A DNA stretch of 64,000 bases from Candidatus Yaniella excrementavium (GCA_019115865.1 DXCT01000081.1:1-64000), one strand, 5' to 3'; positions 19,088-28,908 are shown, counted from the first letter of the stretch. A program made the numbers and translations. The notes: generated by a model from the letters alone, not told the origin.

Positions 19088-21576
19088 TTGAACACGACCA
19101 CATCAAGCCAGATGATATCGCAGCTCCCATAGATATCCGGCTGATTCCGGCAGCGATCCTGACCTTCTGTGTTTGCTTATATATACCCGAACTTCCAATG
19201 TTCTTGGTTCAATGGGTACCGTTCATTTTGGTGACCATGGGTGCTACAACCACACTAATTTTGTGGTCATTGCGCTCGTCTCAGAAACGCCGTCTGGTCA
19301 ACTTTGCATTAATTTTCGCGATTGCCTGCTGGATGGCCACCCCGGCGGCCTTTCTTGTGCAACACCAGCGCATCGCTGCACAGAATTCTGGTTGGTCACA
19401 GTTTGTTGAGGAACTCGGCACAGCCAAGATATCAGCGAAACTGGCTACCGATCCCCTTGAACGTGAGGGCCCGTTTGGCACGAACTGGTTTGTGACCGCA
19501 GATGTTGAGCACTTTGGGAAAGACCTCGATGCTATCGATCATCCTGCCAAGATAGTGGTTTCCGGCGATGCGACTTGGGCTGACCTCAGTGCAGAAGATC
19601 ACGTGTGTTTTATGGGGCAGGTCTCGGATAACGAATCCAGCGTTTTTGTGAACTCAATGGCGGCAGTGACTCCAGGAACTTGCTTGGAACCTGACACCGT
19701 CCAGAGCGCGACCGGGCGAGATCAAATGCGAACAACTTTACGGAAACAGGCGGGTAAAACATTTGCCTATGCACCAGAACTCTTACCCGGACTTATCTTA
19801 GGGGACCGATCACAACAGTCCGAATCTCTAGATGAAGCCATGAAAGTCTCGGGACTAAGTCATCTCTCTGCTGTCTCAGGTGCCCACACATCACTGATTG
19901 CCGCCGCAGCAACACTCCTGTTTCGCAGTTTGCGCTTACCCAGACCAATCGTTATCGCCGCATTCTTTTGCACTCTCCTGCTATTTGTCCAGATTGTGGG
20001 TATGCAACCATCAATTATCCGAGCTGCAACTATGGGTGCTATTGGCGCCTGGGCTTTATTTTTCGGGCGGGGTTCGCAAGCGCTTCCGATTCTTGCCCTT
20101 TCCACCATGATTATCCTGACAATTTCACCTGAATTGGTACATGATGTCGGATTTCAACTCTCTGTCGCGGCTACCGCCGGCATTGTATTGGGCGCACAAC
20201 CACTTGAAAGATGGTTATTTGGCTTCTTCAACAAGGCATTACCGGACTTCTGGGCATCCATGCTTAGCTCATCGTTAGCAATATCAACGACAGCGCAACT
20301 TGCGTGCCAGCCTATCTTGCTGTCATTTGTGGATTATGTCAGCGCCTACTCTTTGTTGGCCAACCTGCTCGCCACACCGCTGTTGCCGCTGATCACAGTC
20401 CCCGGCACACTTGCAGCTGGCATCTCAATCGTTGCACCAGAAGTCTCTCAAATGATTTTATACCTGGTGGCGTTCCCAGCTTCCGGCATCGGATGGGTCG
20501 CAACGACGATGACAGACCTCCCGGGAGCGAAATTGCCCTGGCCCGACGGTACAACCGGGGTTGTCTTGGTCATTTTGCATTGGTTAGCCTGCGCAATCTT
20601 CATGGTTCGACTCTTGCGTTCTCAACGTCGCCCTAAACCGCCGGTGAAACTCGATAATCGTGCCCCCGCATGGCAACGTGCGGGCTATGCTCTGTACCGC
20701 CAACACCGAGGTGTCACTCGCGTCGCTCAGTCGATGATCCTTGTGATTGCCATCGTGGCACATGTTGCAGTGTTTTGGCCTGCTCCAAGTGGCAGAATCG
20801 ATGACGACTGGGACATTGTTGGATGTGATGTTGGCCAAGGTGATATGTTTCTGATTCGAACCGGTGCTACCTCGGCAATGGTGATCGACACTGGACCAGA
20901 CGAAGCACTGGCACAGCGGTGCCTCGAGGCAGCAAATATCGAATCCGTGGATGTTCTTGCTGTTACCCATTTACACGCAGATCACGTAGGTGGCGTCGCA
21001 GGTGTCAGAGCAAGGACACACCCGGCTCAAGTGGTGTACTCCACGGGCACTGACCCTACCTATGACGCTACTGAGGCGGGCTTGACTGAGCAGGCCCAAC
21101 AGATCACACAACCGGTTGTCCAAGTCATTGACCAGGCAGCTGGCCAAGGGGAGCATCCAGTACAGGTGCGCTGGACGGTGCTGGCAGCTGACTCACAGTC
21201 AGCTGATGAGAATAACGCGTCTCTGGTTCTACTGCTAGAAATCTATCGATACGGGGGAGTCGTCAAAGCGCTGTTTACTGGAGATCTGGAACAAGACGCA
21301 GCAGCTCGTCTTATAGACGAGGACTTGGTGCCCGAAGATATCGATATTTTAAAACTTTCTCACCATGGCGCCCAAAATGGCGGTACAGAACTGATACACC
21401 ATACGACCCCAGAGGTGGCACTGATTGGTGTTGGGCAAGACAATACTTACGGTCATCCCCACGATGATATCTTGGCTGCCTTGGGACCCAACGCAGAAAT
21501 TCGTCGCACAGACTTGGATGACACATTTTCAGTGACGTTTGAACAGAACCAAACCCAGATGGCATGGGACCGATAG
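19084..21576 (+). CDS. comEC: Competence protein ComEC/Rec2 (DNA uptake channel)
   Basis: 830 residues from GTG 19084, whose last two bases overlap the comEA stop. Two N-terminal membrane segments, an extracytoplasmic OB-like region, the Competence domain with many membrane helices (about 220-500, with GLILGDRSQ and LSHLSAVSGAHTSLIA), and a C-terminal metallo-beta-lactamase domain with THLHADHVGG, TGDLEQDAA, LKLSHHGAQNG. The hydrolase domain may degrade the non-transported strand. All metal ligands look intact, so the channel is probably functional, although no pilus genes are in the window. Confidence 0.94.
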   Translation: MIEHDHIKPDDIAAPIDIRLIPAAILTFCVCLYIPELPMFLVQWVPFILVTMGATTTLILWSLRSSQKRRLVNFALIFAIACWMATPAAFLVQHQRIAAQNSGWSQFVEELGTAKISAKLATDPLEREGPFGTNWFVTADVEHFGKDLDAIDHPAKIVVSGDATWADLSAEDHVCFMGQVSDNESSVFVNSMAAVTPGTCLEPDTVQSATGRDQMRTTLRKQAGKTFAYAPELLPGLILGDRSQQSESLDEAMKVSGLSHLSAVSGAHTSLIAAAATLLFRSLRLPRPIVIAAFFCTLLLFVQIVGMQPSIIRAATMGAIGAWALFFGRGSQALPILALSTMIILTISPELVHDVGFQLSVAATAGIVLGAQPLERWLFGFFNKALPDFWASMLSSSLAISTTAQLACQPILLSFVDYVSAYSLLANLLATPLLPLITVPGTLAAGISIVAPEVSQMILYLVAFPASGIGWVATTMTDLPGAKLPWPDGTTGVVLVILHWLACAIFMVRLLRSQRRPKPPVKLDNRAPAWQRAGYALYRQHRGVTRVAQSMILVIAIVAHVAVFWPAPSGRIDDDWDIVGCDVGQGDMFLIRTGATSAMVIDTGPDEALAQRCLEAANIESVDVLAVTHLHADHVGGVAGVRARTHPAQVVYSTGTDPTYDATEAGLTEQAQQITQPVVQVIDQAAGQGEHPVQVRWTVLAADSQSADENNASLVLLLEIYRYGGVVKALFTGDLEQDAAARLIDEDLVPEDIDILKLSHHGAQNGGTELIHHTTPEVALIGVGQDNTYGHPHDDILAALGPNAEIRRTDLDDTFSVTFEQNQTQMAWDR

Positions 21577-21579
21577 ACT
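21574..21579 (+). promoter_or_regulatory. -10 element TAGACT, putative leaderless promoter of holA
   Basis: TAGACT overlaps the comEC stop codon and is followed by exactly 7 nt and the holA ATG at 21587. No Shine-Dalgarno is present there, so a leaderless transcript starting at the ATG is predicted. Confidence 0.4.
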
Positions 21580-21586
21580 TGATCCT

Positions 21587-22585
21587 ATGGCTTCCCCTCG
21601 TCGCTCGAAAAACGCTGGAACATCCTGGCGCGATGTAACCGTATCACCATTGATCTTGGTCCAAGGCGGTGAAGACTATATCCACACCAGGGTGACCGAA
21701 TCAGTCAAAACCCAGCTCAAACACGCCGAACCCGACACCGAGATTCATCATCTGTCTGCAGCAGAGTATCAACCTGGTGAATTACAGGTCGTAGCCAGTC
21801 CCTCACTTTTTGGCGAGAAGAAACTCTTGGTCTTTGACGACATGCACAAAATGACCGACGCGTTTGTCGTAGACGGCCTGGAATACCTTCAACACGAGAA
21901 CCCGGATGTGACTTTTTTGGGTCTGCATGGTGGCGGTAACCGCGGAAAACGGCTCGTAGATGCACTCAAGAAATCCGGTCAACATATTGAGGCCAAACCC
22001 ATCAAATCCGACCGCGACAGGATCGAGTTCCTGCAAGCAGAATTCCGCGAGGCTCGTCGCAGAATTGATGCTGATGCTCTAAGAGCACTGGCAGATGCAA
22101 TCGGACAGCATCTTGGTGAACTGGCCGCTGCTGCCCAGCAGCTCATTTCGGATACTCAGGGAACGATCACCGAGGACATCGTTGAGAGATACTATGGGGG
22201 CCGGGTCCAAGCCACGGCGTTCAAAGTAGCTGATAGCGCGCTGGATGGGCAACTGGCGCCGGCTACGGCCTTATTGCGACATGCGTTAGCAACCGGGGTC
22301 CAACCCGTGGCCATTACTGCATCATTTGCTATGAAAGCTAGGCAAGTCGCACGAGTTGTGGACGCCAAAATGTCACAGGGGCAACTCGCCTCGGCATTGG
22401 GGATGGCGCCTTGGCAGGCGCAACGCGTCATGTCTACTGCCCGATACTGGACACCCGTAAATATTGCCGGTGCCATTGAGCTCATTGCACGAGCAGATGC
22501 CGAGGCAAAGGGGCAGGCGCGCGATGCTGCCTTTGCTGTTGAGCGGATGGTGACGAAGGTAGCAACTATGGCCGGACGCCGCTAG
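21587..22585 (+). CDS. holA: DNA polymerase III delta subunit
   Basis: 332 residues from ATG 21587; the frame extends upstream into comEC, but that part has no similarity value. Delta opens the sliding clamp within the clamp loader. Seen: LILVQGGEDYIHTRVTESV (degenerate AAA+ N-terminus without P-loop, normal for delta), LVVFDD-like strand, QLISDTQGTITEDIVERYYGGRVQATAFKVADSALDG and ALATGVQPVAITASFAMKARQVARV in the C-terminal helical collar domain. Its position after comEC is conserved widely in Gram-positives. Confidence 0.93.
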   Translation: MASPRRSKNAGTSWRDVTVSPLILVQGGEDYIHTRVTESVKTQLKHAEPDTEIHHLSAAEYQPGELQVVASPSLFGEKKLLVFDDMHKMTDAFVVDGLEYLQHENPDVTFLGLHGGGNRGKRLVDALKKSGQHIEAKPIKSDRDRIEFLQAEFREARRRIDADALRALADAIGQHLGELAAAAQQLISDTQGTITEDIVERYYGGRVQATAFKVADSALDGQLAPATALLRHALATGVQPVAITASFAMKARQVARVVDAKMSQGQLASALGMAPWQAQRVMSTARYWTPVNIAGAIELIARADAEAKGQARDAAFAVERMVTKVATMAGRR

Positions 22586-22592
22586 ATCTGCT

Positions 22593-22635
22593 TTAAAAAA
22601 TTTGGGGCCCCTACGTCAATCGTAGTGGCCCCAAA
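22593..22635 (-). terminator. Intrinsic terminator of rpsT
   Basis: TTTGGGGCC...CTACG pairs with CGTAG..GGCCCCAAA across a 4-nt loop (22601-22635). Read on the minus strand the stem is followed by AAATTTTTT (T-run). It serves rpsT; the plus side lacks a T-run. Confidence 0.8.
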
Positions 22636-22659
22636 GAGGTAACGCAGTTCTGTCAGAAC

Positions 22660-22926
22660 TTAGGCTTCCATGGCGTTTACGCGCGCTGCAATTCCGGATT
22701 TGCGGTTGGCAGCCTGATTACGGTGAATAGCACCCTTGCTGACGGCTTTGTCGAGCTTACGATCAGCAATCGACAGAGCCTTGACAGCGGCTTCTTTGTC
22801 GCCAGCGTCAACAGCCTTATTTACTTTGCGCAGCACAGTCTTAACTTCAGACTTAATTGCAGTATTGCGTTCACGACGTTTCTCATTCGTGATGGCGCGC
22901 TTCTTGGAAGATTTTAGATTAGCCAA
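22660..22926 (-). CDS. rpsT: 30S ribosomal protein bS20
   Basis: 88 residues, highly basic, all helical. NLKSSKKRAITNEKRRERN at the N-terminus, GAIHRNQAANRKSGIAARVNAM at the C-terminus: full-length bS20, which binds 16S rRNA early in assembly. The start codon is TTG with AGGA about 10 nt upstream. A UUG start is also used for rpsT in E. coli, where it takes part in autoregulation; whether that applies here is unknown. It is transcribed away from lepA and ends at a strong terminator. Confidence 0.97.
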   Translation of the reverse strand: MANLKSSKKRAITNEKRRERNTAIKSEVKTVLRKVNKAVDAGDKEAAVKALSIADRKLDKAVSKGAIHRNQAANRKSGIAARVNAMEA

Positions 22927-23263
22927 TGTATGGTCCTATCATTCTAAAAATTATGGGTCGGTGAGGGGTATTCTTGTCCAAGCGACTGAGCGGTGTGGGG
23001 GTACCTAGGTAAGCCTGGTCAAGAGTGCCCGTCGACCTGCGCGGACACACAGCCGCCCAGTCTATCAAATCCTGGATCAATCAGCGAATCCTGCGGCCAG
23101 TTTGAATGTTGTTCGGTGGAGAAGTCTGAAATCTCGCGTATTGGCGCGATATGTAGTCGCCCCGTGTTCTGAAACATGAAAGAATAGAGCAACGATAGAA
23201 GCTGCTGTAATGCCAGAGCTTTCATGATCTTACAAGCAATGAAGATATCTAAGGATGGTGCAC
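22927..23263. other. Intergenic region between divergent rpsT and lepA
   Basis: About 337 bases hold the two divergent promoters but no credible gene. On the minus strand TTGGACA (near 22977-22983) and CATAAT (near 22952-22957) are plausible rpsT promoter boxes with a rather long spacer. A 68-codon minus-strand ORF here looks non-coding. No riboswitch or tRNA was recognised. Confidence 0.5.
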
Positions 23264-25102
23264 GTGTCGCCAGTGGCGTCCAATCCGCCTCAGCCAGGTT
23301 CTACTCACTCATCTGTGATTCGGAACTTTTGTATTGTCGCGCATATCGATCACGGCAAGTCGACGCTTGCTGACCGGATGCTACAGAACACCAAGGTTGT
23401 AACACCGCGTGAAATGCAAAACCAATTTCTGGACAACATGGATATTGAGCGGGAACGTGGGATCACCATCAAATCCCAAGCGGTGCGCATGCCATGGCAA
23501 GTCGATGACGACGACTATGTCTTGAACATGATCGACACCCCCGGCCACGTCGACTTCGCCTACGAAGTCTCACGCTCATTGGCAGCCTGTGAGGGGGCCA
23601 TCCTCCTGGTAGATGCAGCACAGGGCATCGAAGCGCAGACATTAGCGAACCTGTATATGGCCATGGAGCACGATCTGGAGATTATTCCAGTCTTGAATAA
23701 AATCGATCTTCCGGCAGCCGAACCAGAACGCTACGCGCTGGAAATTTCGAATCTGATCGGCATTGACCCCGATGACGTTCTCAAGGTGTCTGGTAAGACC
23801 GGGGAGGGCGTTGAAGCGCTGTTGGATCGGGTCGTGCGAGATGTTCCAGCACCATCAGGTGATGCAGAAGCGCCAGCCCGCGCTATGATTTTTGACTCAA
23901 TTTACGATACGTATCGCGGTGTTATTACGTATGTTCGTATGGTTGACGGCAAACTTGAACCACGCCAGGGTATTCAGATGATGGCCACCGGATCGTCATA
24001 TGAGCTGCAGGAGTGTGGCATCTATTCCCCGGATGCTATTCCTAGCCAGGGACTCGGCGTAGGTGAAGTTGGGTATCTGATTACCGGGGTCAAAGATGTT
24101 GCTGAATCCAAGGTCGGCGATACCGTCACTTCCAAGAAGCATCCCGCGGAAGAACCAATCGGGGGGTATCGAGAACCTCAACCAATGGTTTTCTCAGGGC
24201 TGTACCCAATTGACGGTTCCGACTATCCGGCACTGCGTGAAGCGCTGGAGAAATTACAGCTCAATGATGCGGCTCTATCCTATGAGCCCGAAACCTCCGT
24301 CGCCCTGGGCTTCGGTTTCCGCGTGGGGTTCTTAGGCCTATTGCACCTAGAAATCGTCCGGGAACGGCTTGAGCGGGAATATAATCTTGATCTGATTTCC
24401 ACTGCGCCTAATGTTATTTATAACGTCACCACCGAAGATGGCACCGTCGTTCGTGTCACGAATCCTTCAGAATTTCCGGAAGGAAAAATCGCTGAAGTAG
24501 ATGAACCCATGGCAATGGCCACTGTGATCGTGCCATCCGAATTTATCGGTTCGGTGATGGAATTGTCGCAGGGGAAACGCGGCCAACTCAGCGGTATGGA
24601 CTATTTATCGGAAGAGCGTGTCGAAATTCGATACTGGATCCCCCTGGCAGAGATCGTGTTCGATTACTTTGATCTCTTGAAGTCTCGTACTAAAGGCTAT
24701 GCATCATTGAACTGGCAGCGCGACGGCTCACAGATTGCTGACCTAGTAAAAGTTGACATCCTGCTCCAGGGAGACCCGGTTGACGCATTTTCTGCGATCA
24801 CTCACCGTGATCATGCATACAGTTATGGCGTGAAGATGACCTCGAAGCTGAAGGAACTTATTCCACGTCAGCAATTTGAGGTTCCGATCCAGGCTGCTAT
24901 TGGTTCTCGGATTATCGCTCGAGAGAATATTCGTGCAATTCGTAAAGACGTGCTTTCGAAGTGCTACGGTGGCGACATTTCTCGTAAGCGTAAGTTGCTT
25001 GAAAAGCAGAAGGAAGGCAAAAAGCGGATGAAGATGGTGGGTACTGTTGAAGTCCCACAAGAAGCCTTTATTGCAGCGCTTTCAACCGATACGGATACCT
25101 AA
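23264..25102 (+). CDS. lepA: Elongation factor 4 (LepA)
   Basis: 612 residues from GTG 23264, which has AAGGA at 8 nt; an in-frame ATG at 23255 overlaps that same AAGGA and is less likely. Ribosomal GTPase. G1 [10 protein letters not shown]2 RGITIKSQ, G3 DTPGHVDF, G4 NKID, followed by EF-G-like domains and the LepA-specific C-terminal domain ([24 protein letters not shown]). The family back-translocates or aids ribosome assembly and initiation. hemW follows after 6 nt, so the two form an operon. Confidence 0.97.
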   Translation: MSPVASNPPQPGSTHSSVIRNFCIVAHIDHGKSTLADRMLQNTKVVTPREMQNQFLDNMDIERERGITIKSQAVRMPWQVDDDDYVLNMIDTPGHVDFAYEVSRSLAACEGAILLVDAAQGIEAQTLANLYMAMEHDLEIIPVLNKIDLPAAEPERYALEISNLIGIDPDDVLKVSGKTGEGVEALLDRVVRDVPAPSGDAEAPARAMIFDSIYDTYRGVITYVRMVDGKLEPRQGIQMMATGSSYELQECGIYSPDAIPSQGLGVGEVGYLITGVKDVAESKVGDTVTSKKHPAEEPIGGYREPQPMVFSGLYPIDGSDYPALREALEKLQLNDAALSYEPETSVALGFGFRVGFLGLLHLEIVRERLEREYNLDLISTAPNVIYNVTTEDGTVVRVTNPSEFPEGKIAEVDEPMAMATVIVPSEFIGSVMELSQGKRGQLSGMDYLSEERVEIRYWIPLAEIVFDYFDLLKSRTKGYASLNWQRDGSQIADLVKVDILLQGDPVDAFSAITHRDHAYSYGVKMTSKLKELIPRQQFEVPIQAAIGSRIIARENIRAIRKDVLSKCYGGDISRKRKLLEKQKEGKKRMKMVGTVEVPQEAFIAALSTDTDT

Positions 25103-25108
25103 TCGATC

Positions 25109-26365
25109 TTGACTAACACTGAATCGTTTTCCGGCACCGGCTTGCTCCCCGATTTTGTTGCGGCTGCGGTAAATGGCAGCGAACGGACATTTTCGCTGTA
25201 TGTTCATGTGCCATTTTGCAGCAGCCGCTGCGGGTACTGCGACTTTAACACTTATATCTCCCCGGATCTTGGTCCTGGCGCATCTCATAATAGCTATGCT
25301 GATACGGCTATTAAAGAACTCGAATTCGCGGCTGACGTCATGGAGCAGTCAGGTGTGCAGCCGAAACCGTTGCATTCCGTATTTTTCGGCGGGGGGACTC
25401 CGACACTATTACAAGCATCTGATCTGACTCGCATTCTGCACCGTGCCGAGCAGTTGTTTGGCATCGATGGTGCTGCAGAAGTTACGACAGAAGCTAATCC
25501 AGATTCACTGAGTCCAGACGCTGTGCAGGGGCTTGCCGATGGCGGGTTTAACCGTGTATCGATGGGGATGCAGTCCTCGGTCAGCCATGTTCTACAAGTC
25601 TTAGAACGGACCCATAACCCAGACAATGTAGCGTTAGCGGCTGAGTGGATCCGCAGTGCCGGGCTCGAAATGTCGTTGGACCTCATTTTTGGGACGCCGG
25701 GCGAGTCGTTAGCGGATTGGGATCGCTCGCTAGATTCCGTCTTAGCGTTGCAACCGGATCACGTTTCGGCTTATGGACTAATCGTTGAAGAAGGCACAAA
25801 ACTTGCTGCGCAGATTCGACGGGGTGTCTATCCAAACACCGACCCAGACGATCAAGCAGACAAGTACCTTCTAACGGAGAAGCGCCTCGCTGCGGCCGGC
25901 TATCGCTGGTATGAAATCTCAAATTGGGCCTATGATCTGCACAATGATGGAATACATCAGTCACAACACAATCTTGCCTACTGGCGTGATCAGGACTGGT
26001 GGGGGATCGGGCCGGGGGCCCACTCTCATATGGCAGGTTTACGCTGGTGGAACGCTAAACATCCGGCGGCGTATGCGTCCCGGGTGTTGGATAATGTATC
26101 GCCAGCCATTGGTCATGAGGTACCCGACAGTGTTGCACGATTGCTCGAAAAGATCATGCTGGGAGTACGCCTCGCAGAGGGTCTGGATATTGAGGAGCTA
26201 GCTGCCCAAAGCAAGGAAGCCGCGGCACAGGCACAACGCGAAGCCAATGTTTTAGTCGACCAGGGATTGATTGAGCCAACAGCTCTAGACCTTGGCAAGA
26301 TTGTGCCAACGCTCAAAGGTCGTCTCTTAGACGACGCCATCACGCGGCGGCTTGCCGGCTTCTAA
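25109..26365 (+). CDS. hemW: Heme chaperone HemW (radical SAM, CPO-like)
   Basis: 418 residues from TTG. The radical SAM motif CSSRCGYC gives Cys37, Cys41 and Cys44. FFGGGTPTLL, EANPDSL, RVSMGMQSSV and DLIFGTPGES are typical of the coproporphyrinogen oxidase-like family; a C-terminal HemN-type domain is present. It lacks the fourth upstream Cys (CNxxCxYC plus Cys) of genuine HemN, supporting a heme-trafficking role rather than coproporphyrinogen oxidation. It is translated right after lepA, as in many bacteria. Confidence 0.92.
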   Translation: MTNTESFSGTGLLPDFVAAAVNGSERTFSLYVHVPFCSSRCGYCDFNTYISPDLGPGASHNSYADTAIKELEFAADVMEQSGVQPKPLHSVFFGGGTPTLLQASDLTRILHRAEQLFGIDGAAEVTTEANPDSLSPDAVQGLADGGFNRVSMGMQSSVSHVLQVLERTHNPDNVALAAEWIRSAGLEMSLDLIFGTPGESLADWDRSLDSVLALQPDHVSAYGLIVEEGTKLAAQIRRGVYPNTDPDDQADKYLLTEKRLAAAGYRWYEISNWAYDLHNDGIHQSQHNLAYWRDQDWWGIGPGAHSHMAGLRWWNAKHPAAYASRVLDNVSPAIGHEVPDSVARLLEKIMLGVRLAEGLDIEELAAQSKEAAAQAQREANVLVDQGLIEPTALDLGKIVPTLKGRLLDDAITRRLAGF

Positions 26366-26375
26366 AGCAGCAGTG

Positions 26376-26765
26376 TTAGCGGATAATTCGCAAGTTGAAT
26401 GGGTACCGGTACGGTCGCCCCTTATTGACCTCGATGCCTGCAATGACACCAGATATGGTCATAAACACCCATAGCAGGACTGCTACAACACCGAAGATCG
26501 CGCCCATAAGCGGTAAAAAGGCCAGAATATTCATGGCTACCGCGACGACGGTCAGGGGCAAAGTGAAGTTCAGTGCTTCTTTCGATTCCTGTTCCGAAAA
26601 CGGCCCGCGTGACCGAAATACGACAAACACGACCAATGAGGGGACGAAGCCCAAAAACGCGCCGAAATGGGCGACAGTGGCCCATTGCCGGTCCTCCGAT
26701 GGCGTCAGCGGCCTGCGCGAGATGGTTTCGCTGCCTTGTCCCGAGGCGCCAGGGGTTTGTGCCAC
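26376..26765 (-). CDS. DUF4870 membrane protein
   Basis: 129 residues from GTG with AAAGGGAG upstream. An N-terminal polar stretch precedes a DUF4870 (Tic20-like) domain: WATVAHFGAFLGFVPSLVVFVVF, SKEALNFTLPLTVVAVAMNILAFL, and a third segment GAIFGVVAVLLWVFMTISGVIAGIEVNKG, followed by RPYRYPFNLRII. Three or four membrane helices; function unknown. Convergent with hemW, 10 nt apart. Confidence 0.85.
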   Translation of the reverse strand: MAQTPGASGQGSETISRRPLTPSEDRQWATVAHFGAFLGFVPSLVVFVVFRSRGPFSEQESKEALNFTLPLTVVAVAMNILAFLPLMGAIFGVVAVLLWVFMTISGVIAGIEVNKGRPYRYPFNLRIIR

Positions 26766-26888
26766 GTTATGCTCCCTTTACAGACGATTCAGCCACATGA
26801 AGTCGTGCTGATACAGACAATACGTTAATAGTCTAGACCCGTTCTGCCTCTAGATGCGGTAGGACGGCGTGATTCGGGCGAAATTCTG

Positions 26889-27737
26889 CTAATCGTGTAC
26901 AGTCACGAAGTCAATCATGTGCTCGACTCGTCCTAACAGTGCTGACTCCAGGTCCGAGAAATTGTTGACTTGTGCAAGCAGCTTCTTCCACCCCAGGCCG
27001 ATGTCTTTGGTTGTCTGATTCGGAAGACCGAGCCGCGCTAACATTCCAGTTTTCCAGTCCTCAGAACGAGGGATCTGCGGCCAAGCTTTGATGCCGAGAA
27101 CAGCGGGCTTAATTGCTTGCCAAATATCCACGTATGGGTGACCAACGATGAGGACATTGTCTTGGGCGCCTGGCGCCTTCATAGCCTCAGCAGCAATGCG
27201 CTCTTCTTTCGAATCAGACACCAGGTGATCTAATAAAACGGCAAGGCGCCTATTTTTTTGTGGTTTGAATGCTGTGATTGCTTTAGAAAGGTCGTCAATG
27301 CCGTGCAGGGGTTCGACCACGATGCCCTCGACTCTTAGATCATCTCCCCAGATCTTTTCGACAAGCTCGGCATCGTGTACACCTTCCACCCAGATTCGGG
27401 AAGCCTTTGCGACCTGTGCCCGTGGGGTGCCGACCGAACGGGAACCAGAAGCAGTACGCTGTTGAAGAGGCTGTTGTTGGCGTTGCGGCGCCAACAACTC
27501 GATAGGTTCTCCGTCAACCATAAAGCCCAATCCAAGCGGGAACGAACGCGTAGCACCTCTACGTCCTTCGAGGACTACCAGGTGGATGCCGCCGGATTTC
27601 TCGATGCGGGAAATGGCGCCCGTAAAACCTGAAGTCGCGTCTTCAACGACCAGGCCCCGTGTGGCAGGAACTTGCTTTGGCTTCATGCGTTGCTGTCGTC
27701 CCGTGATGTTGCCCGGTCCCCACTGATCCCAATTCAT
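26889..27737 (-). CDS. DUF3097 family protein
   Basis: 282 residues, soluble. It matches the actinobacterial DUF3097 family that neighbours hrcA or hemW. Central region RIWVEGVHDAELVEKIWGDDL and later RRLAVLLDHLVSDSKEE resemble a TOPRIM-like arrangement (Glu in VEGxxDA; Asp and acidic residues in LLDHLVSDS), so a nucleic-acid role is possible but inferred. An N-terminal beta domain (TGAISRIEKSGGIHLVVLEGRRG) is followed by a Gln-rich linker. Transcribed divergently from hrcA. Confidence 0.8.
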   Translation of the reverse strand: MNWDQWGPGNITGRQQRMKPKQVPATRGLVVEDATSGFTGAISRIEKSGGIHLVVLEGRRGATRSFPLGLGFMVDGEPIELLAPQRQQQPLQQRTASGSRSVGTPRAQVAKASRIWVEGVHDAELVEKIWGDDLRVEGIVVEPLHGIDDLSKAITAFKPQKNRRLAVLLDHLVSDSKEERIAAEAMKAPGAQDNVLIVGHPYVDIWQAIKPAVLGIKAWPQIPRSEDWKTGMLARLGLPNQTTKDIGLGWKKLLAQVNNFSDLESALLGRVEHMIDFVTVHD

Positions 27738-27848
27738 CGTCTCTTGTGCCTTTCTGGTGCGATCTCATCAGAGGCTACCAAAGGACGATCAGTCGTGAGC
27801 GAAGAACCCACTGCCAATTCTGTATCAATAAAGCCCGACCAGCTACGA

Positions 27849-27875
27849 TTAGCACTAAGCTAGGGACAGTGCTAA
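27849..27875 (+). promoter_or_regulatory. CIRCE operator of hrcA
   Basis: TTAGCACTA, nine bases, CAGTGCTAA. The CIRCE consensus is TTAGCACTC-N9-GAGTGCTAA, so each arm matches 8 of 9, with the innermost base of each arm changed. It lies 19 nt before the hrcA start and overlaps the expected promoter. HrcA repressor bound here would autoregulate hrcA and the downstream dnaJ. Confidence 0.9.
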
Positions 27876-27894
27876 CTTTTTGTGGGGAGGGTAG

Positions 27895-28908
27895 ATGACT
27901 GATCAACCACGTCGGATGAAGGTATTGCAAGCCATCGTCGAGGATTATGTTGCTTCGCGAGAACCTGTGGGTTCAAAAGCGCTTGTCGAGCGTCATGATC
28001 TCGGCGTCTCGTCAGCCACCGTGCGCAATGATATGTCAGACCTCGAAGAGGATGGGCTCATCGCTGCGCCGCACACATCCTCTGGTCGCATCCCCACAGA
28101 TAAGGGCTATCGATATTTCGTCGATAGGATTTCAGAAGTCCGGCCGTTGTCCAACGCAGAGCGCCGGGCTGTGCAAACCTTGTTGGATAACTCCAACGAC
28201 ATGGACGACATCATGGGGGCCACTGTTCAGGTGTTGTCGCAGCTGACGCGTCAAGTTGCCGTGATCCAGTATCCACAGCTCGACTCTTCGGTTATACGCC
28301 GAGTCGAATTTGTCGTATTATCTGAGCATCGTTTGCTCGTGGTCCTGATTCTGTCGACCGGACGTGTAGACCAACGGGTCGTGTATATGCATGAGCCGGT
28401 TGAGCAGCCATCGCTTGATGTCCTTGCGCAACTTTTCATGCAGTCCTTGGATAACGTGAGTCCTTACAATCTGCCCCAAGCATTTGCCGAGATGCAATCG
28501 GCTATTCCACAAGAACATCAAGCCCTGGCAGCCTCGTTAAGTAATGCGTTGCAACTCTTGGCCGATGCCGGCCACCAAGACCGTATCTTGTTGGCCGGGA
28601 CGGCAAATCTTGCACGCTCTCCACAGGACTTTAGTCATTCGATTGGCCCGATATTAGAAGCCTTGGAAGAACAGGTAGTGCTGCTGAAAATGCTCACCGA
28701 AATGGAACAAGACGCGCATGGTCTGTCCATACGCATTGGTGATGAGAACTTCGGTTCACTGGGGGATGCGTCAGTAATTGCCGCAGGTTATGGGCCAGGG
28801 GCTGCTGCGAAAATTGGCGTTGTCGGCCCCACTCGTATGGACTATCCATCGACCATGTCTGCTGTACGTGCCATCGCTCGTTATCTTTCAAGGATTTTGA
28901 CGAGCTAG
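27895..28908 (+). CDS. hrcA: Heat-inducible transcription repressor HrcA
   Basis: 337 residues with GGGGAGGG before the ATG. N-terminal winged helix (RRMKVLQAIVEDYVASREPVGSKAL; SSATVRNDMSDLEEDGLIAAPHTSSGRIPTDKGYRYFVD) and a C-terminal GAF-like inserted domain (GTANLARSPQDF; IRIGDENF; YGPGAAAKIGVVGPTRMDYPSTMSAVRAIARYLS). It represses chaperone genes through CIRCE and depends on GroE for activity. An operator is directly upstream. Confidence 0.96.
   Translation: MTDQPRRMKVLQAIVEDYVASREPVGSKALVERHDLGVSSATVRNDMSDLEEDGLIAAPHTSSGRIPTDKGYRYFVDRISEVRPLSNAERRAVQTLLDNSNDMDDIMGATVQVLSQLTRQVAVIQYPQLDSSVIRRVEFVVLSEHRLLVVLILSTGRVDQRVVYMHEPVEQPSLDVLAQLFMQSLDNVSPYNLPQAFAEMQSAIPQEHQALAASLSNALQLLADAGHQDRILLAGTANLARSPQDFSHSIGPILEALEEQVVLLKMLTEMEQDAHGLSIRIGDENFGSLGDASVIAAGYGPGAAAKIGVVGPTRMDYPSTMSAVRAIARYLSRILTS

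Noticed and set aside
23019-23225. Minus-strand 68-codon ORF between rpsT and lepA
   Set aside because: No ribosome-binding site, no recognisable domain, and it fills the promoter region.
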